From the NCBI RefSeq assembly GCF_040436345.1, contig NC_133234.1:10974446-11038445 (forward strand): a stretch of DNA of 64,000 nucleotides. The letters are read 5' to 3'. How positions within the stretch are numbered: the first letter of the stretch is position 1; each line of letters starts with the position of its first letter. The translations under genes and the position numbers were made by a program. The notes below the pieces were generated by a model. It searched no databases. It saw only the letters and a list, made by a program, of their open reading frames with translations, and was not told the origin of the DNA. Origin of the DNA: Pagrus major. Taxonomy: Eukaryota; Chordata; Actinopteri; Spariformes; Sparidae. This document shows, in pieces, positions 60,618-64,000 of this stretch.

Positions 60618-61131
60618 TGTTGTAGAGAATGTATACAGCAAGTGTATATGTTGAAGCCGAAACGCTCAGAAAGTACGACACAGAGGCAAGGTTTGTAGAA
60701 AGTGGGTTCTGTTTATTCCTGGACTGACCAAGCATGTATATGTCTCGAACTCTATTCATCTGTTTACACAATTGTATAATAATGACCAGGACCATCACCA
60801 AAATGTCACGATGATCTTTGCCTCATTTCCTAGAATTTCATGTGCTTTCCAGTAATCTTTCCAGAGCTTGTGTGCGTGTGCGTGTTTGCTCATGCATGTG
60901 TGTGTGTGTGTTTATCCTTGTTGACTTGACCATAAGTGCTGGTTTGAAGTGCAGGCTTCCTGTTTTGCACTGTTTTGGAGAGTACTGGCATTTCTATGCG
61001 GTGTGGTTGTGCTTATTAGGTGTGGTGTCATTTGTATTTCCCAATCTTCTGTTTATCTCAGACCCCAAAGCAGAATAACATTTTCATATTCAAAGGTCAA
61101 TACCGGTCACCTAGTCAGGCCAGATTTCTCA
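60618..61131 (-). mobile_element. Probable retroviral 3' LTR
   Basis: Unit-3 homology to the tRNA array stops at about 60619, exactly where minus-strand sequence would end CTACAACA (canonical CA end). About 100 bases inside lies AATAAA on the minus strand (60712-60717), a plausible LTR polyadenylation signal. At the other end a minus-strand purine run AGAGGGGGGA (61138-61147) looks like a polypurine tract, with TG at 61130-61131 as a plausible LTR start. Length would be about 514 bases. No matching second LTR is visible in the window. Confidence 0.6.
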
Positions 61132-61147
61132 ATATAATCCCCCCTCT

Positions 61148-62016
61148 GTGGGTTTACAAATCCCACACAAAACTGAACAACGTGCGCGAGGGCGAAAAAA
61201 CCTTTGTTCTTATAAGGATTAAAAAATTCCCCCACGGCCCCCAGATTTGCTTTTACTTTAAATGATCTGGACGACCACCTAAGGCTCACATTGTTTACAT
61301 GAGTTGATCATACAGTGGTTGTACATATTGCATATACACATTTTGTTTGTTATAAATGTTATGTAAGCATGGCCAAACATTACTGTTAGCGTTTGCCTGC
61401 GGTATGCAGTTATGTGTAACTTAGACGACTATAAAATGGAATAATATAATTCAGAGCATAGCATTAAAACTTAAATGACATATATGGTACGAAAACAACA
61501 ACGTTTGTTCGATAGTAACATTTTCGTCTTTCGTTATTCTTCGTATGAATCCAGTAACAGTGTTAAATAGGGAACATCCCAAACTCAGAGCTTGCAACCT
61601 TCTCATTCCTTCCATACACATATTATAGTACTGATTAATTAAACACTTCTTGACTTAATATAGACTTCATAAGTTTGACAAATATTAAGTCATCATGTCA
61701 CAGTTGACTCAATATATAACTCGTGCACATCAAAACTTTGTTTATGGCAGGTTGTAAAACAGAATATGGTCCATTATACTGTCACACAAAAAATCGAACA
61801 TATTTCAACTATAATTTGTTGACTAAACTTCAGAATATACATAATACATTTTTGGTAATACTGCTTTTGTCCTTTTATACTTTTTGATCAGTCCATTCGA
61901 TGGCAACTACTACAATGTCTTCATCACAGGTATCCAGAGGTCACAGCACAAGCACACGTTGAAATCCTTTAATTCTTTATTTCGAAGTTCAGTCCTTGCT
62001 CACATTCATAGAACAA
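61148..62016 (-). other. Retroviral 3' untranslated spacer, uncharacterised
   Basis: About 0.9 kb between the end of the env frame and the putative polypurine tract. I see no motif that identifies it; it may be element sequence or a later insertion. Confidence 0.35.
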
Positions 62017-62472
62017 TTATACCTTTGATTCACTGTCCAAGTGCATGTAGTAATCAGGTATTGGGAACAAATTTGGATGTTCGATCACCATTTGTGTCAG
62101 CTGAGCCTCTGCCACCTTCGTAGTTGCCATCATGGACATCTGTCAGGCAAAAGCTTTTGTAAGTACATTTCTCAGAATGGGTATGATGCAACAAACCAAT
62201 AAAATGATTATAACCAAGACTATTAGAACTGTTGTTCCTATTTTAGCAAACACTGCACCCCACTGCCCAAACTTTGAAGCAAACCAATCCCCTGATTCTG
62301 CACTCCCTCCGGCATTTTCTGTTACTTCCTGTCTTAATTTCTTAAGTTTAGACATTGCAGCGGTGAATGATCCACCTGTAGCTGTGTTTTCAGGTATGTA
62401 AGTGCAGCATTTTTCTCCAAATATGTGACAGACTCCACTTTTCTCAGCCAATATCCAGTCCAAAGCTTGTCA
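62017..62472 (-). pseudogene. Endogenous retrovirus env, transmembrane-subunit remnant
   Basis: On the minus strand, 62143-62463 encodes a gamma-type retroviral transmembrane subunit: a CX6CC motif (CHIFGEKCC) after the segment that aligns with the immunosuppressive-domain region, a heptad-rich stretch (SKLKKLRQEV), and a membrane span of about 25 residues (TTVLIVLVIIILLVCCIIP). An in-frame UGA sits just upstream (62470-62472) and another ends the frame at 62143; about 42 in-frame codons after it look like the rest of the cytoplasmic tail, to a UAA at 62017. The surface subunit and fusion peptide are missing. Not functional. Confidence 0.8.
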
Positions 62473-62519
62473 GTTCTGCCAAGCAACCCTACTGGTTTCA
62501 TGCAACTGCTCTCCAAGAG

Positions 62520-62762
62520 CTTTGAAAGCCTCAGGGCGGCTTGGGCGGCCTCGGGCGGCTTGCCCTCCGTCGATTGTTGCTCCTGCGGTTGACCCTTGGA
62601 TTGCGCCTTAGTACAGTGATTCAGATGGTGCCACGTCGTGCTTCCCTCCACCTGCACGGCTGTTGGCGTTGCCCGTACCACAGTGTAGGGACCCTCTCGT
62701 CTTGGTTGATGCCACTTTCTTTGAAAGAACTTGATGTAATTTCTTATTTGTGAACACACCAC
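62520..62762 (-). pseudogene. Endogenous retrovirus pol, integrase C-terminal remnant
   Basis: The minus strand reads as the C-terminal domain of a gammaretrovirus-like integrase, with a PRREGPYTVVRATPTAV block and a WHHLNH-type ending (compare the GPxxVLLxTPTA and WIHxxH pattern in the MLV group). Everything 5' of it (rest of pol, gag) is absent. Within about 60 codons it runs into env transmembrane sequence in another frame, so pol end and env end were joined by deletion. Confidence 0.75.
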
Positions 62763-64000
62763 TTAGGCAACAGAGTAGGCTGGTCAGACTTTTACTTGAT
62801 TCACAATGGCTTTCTTCAACTCACAACTTTTGTTTGGGGAAAAAACAGATCACAGCGTTTACTTAAACATAAACCGGCTTTAAATGCATTTGCAACACAA
62901 TTCTTTAAAATATTTGGAATAGCAGCTTATATGTAATTATCAAACAATTTTATTGATCACTGGCATATAGGTATACTTAAACGCTTCAGACAACAACTGT
63001 TATTCAACCGCCAATAAGACAGCATGCTGAGAAGATCTGGAAAAATCACAACAAAACCTCGCTGTACTCAAAAGAGAAAAAAGGAAAAGTTCACTGAGCT
63101 TGGACACAGTCGACAGTGAGGGGAGAAGGGAGGGGGACAGCGTCACACCGGACGTGCAGTAGGGCGCTGGGATCCCCTTAACACACACACAACAGGACAC
63201 AGACAGTGGAGGGGCAATGGAGCCGCAGCTCAAAACACAACTTCTCAACACACAACTTCTCAGCCACCAACGAGTTAGGAACTCGCTGTTAAACTAATAC
63301 AAATCCCGCCCGGGGATGTGTCTCTTCGGCTGTAACCTCAAGTGACCGTCACTTGGATTCCTTATCCCAACAACACTTTAAACATGCATTTAGAAATTCT
63401 TAGCCTACATTCATAAGCCAAAAACAACACGCACATGAACATAAATCACATCCAATATTAATATATCTATTAGCACACACGTCTTTAAACCAGAACTATC
63501 ACGGTTGTCTACTAACCTTCCACCATGTTTAACTACTGTAACATGCTTAACCACTTATTAACAGTAACACAAAGCTATTTAAAACAGCAGAAATCTCTCC
63601 ACCATCTGACAGTTATATCAGCACAAAATCACACAACATTGCGAATAACACAATTCATTTGATAGGACACAAATGTTTCCGGCAGATTTTTCAACACACA
63701 GTCAATACACAACCACATACACTACTTCTTCACTTTATGAGACTCCCATAGGAATGTTCGAACATTTATTCTTGGTTTTCCTGAAATTGTTTTGGCTGGT
63801 ATTCTATTTTGTTAACAACTAACTTTTATTGTTGTTTATTTCGGTTCAGATTGTTCTTTTCTGCAGTTAGATCATCGCATGTGTTTACTTTTACTGTACT
63901 TAATTTGCTTTGATTTTGGCTTATTTATCTAATATTTGCTGTCCATGGACTTAAGGCTGTATTTTAATCTGCATCTCCCTGTCTTAAAATACCCTTTTTC
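62763..64000. other. Unassigned right-hand end of the window
   Basis: No similarity to the 60618-61131 LTR and no gag or pol frame is visible. An 84-codon minus-strand open frame at 63000-63251 has no familiar motif. It could be retroviral leader, a 5' LTR of a different subfamily, or host DNA. Confidence 0.4.

Larger units (their letters stand above)
55443..60619 (+). repeat. Tandem tRNA-Ser/tRNA-Ala array, about 1.78-kb unit
   Basis: Unit 1 (about 55443-56345) and unit 2 (about 57209-58150) align over roughly 900 bases including flanks: 'cacaacaacacagctggcc', 'gtgaatgttaaaagtctgtgg' and 'ttattgtggcagtcaacgg' recur in order. Unit 3 starts abruptly at 60055 and stops at about 60619, where a retroviral LTR begins. 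tRNA spacing is 1,763 (Ser to Ser), 1,791 (Ala to Ala) and 2,710 bases (Ser copy 2 to copy 3, enlarged by transposon DNA). Confidence 0.85.

Noticed and set aside
62541-62753. Plus-strand 70-codon open frame (Leu/Arg-rich)
   Set aside because: Antisense of the integrase remnant, which has clear family motifs on the minus strand.

Overview
The window is vertebrate nuclear DNA, almost certainly from a ray-finned (probably percomorph) fish. It carries intron-rich genes with GT-AG junctions, CpG-bearing promoters, many microsatellites and several short inverted-repeat transposon families of the kind common in teleosts. Everything is read from sequence alone; orthology is recalled protein similarity, not a database search.

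Layout. (1) 1-1.8 kb: 5' end of trrap on the minus strand (first two coding exons plus a non-coding first exon). (2) 7.3-15.2 kb: complete nptx2 (neuronal pentraxin 2), plus strand, five coding exons, 438 codons. (3) 20.2-25.8 kb: complete tmem130, minus strand, eight coding exons, 314 codons. (4) 28.2-53.7 kb: complete baiap2l1 (IRTKS), plus strand, fourteen coding exons, 476 codons. (5) 55.4-60.6 kb: a tandem tRNA locus with three tRNA-Ser(UGA) copies (the first damaged) and two tRNA-Ala(CGC) copies. (6) 60.6-62.8 kb: a broken endogenous retrovirus on the minus strand that interrupts the third tRNA unit. (7) 62.8-64 kb: nothing recognised.

The four protein genes are also neighbours in human 7q22.1, so this is conserved synteny. 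From memory of the human map, the nptx2-tmem130 pair is inverted here relative to baiap2l1 and trrap. trrap/nptx2 and tmem130/baiap2l1 are head to head; nptx2/tmem130 are tail to tail. The products act separately: TRRAP scaffolds histone acetyltransferase complexes, NPTX2 is a secreted synaptic pentraxin, TMEM130 is a single-pass PKD-domain glycoprotein, and BAIAP2L1 is an I-BAR/SH3 actin regulator at the plasma membrane.

I found no clearly novel multi-gene system. The most unusual signals are the tRNA array (including a coordinated change at the 19-56 tertiary pair), a hairpin element built of TCGAGATCTCGA palindromes in 54-bp repeats, a GC-AG intron in nptx2, a tandem acceptor in baiap2l1, a shortened tmem130 ectodomain, and nested transposons inside genes.
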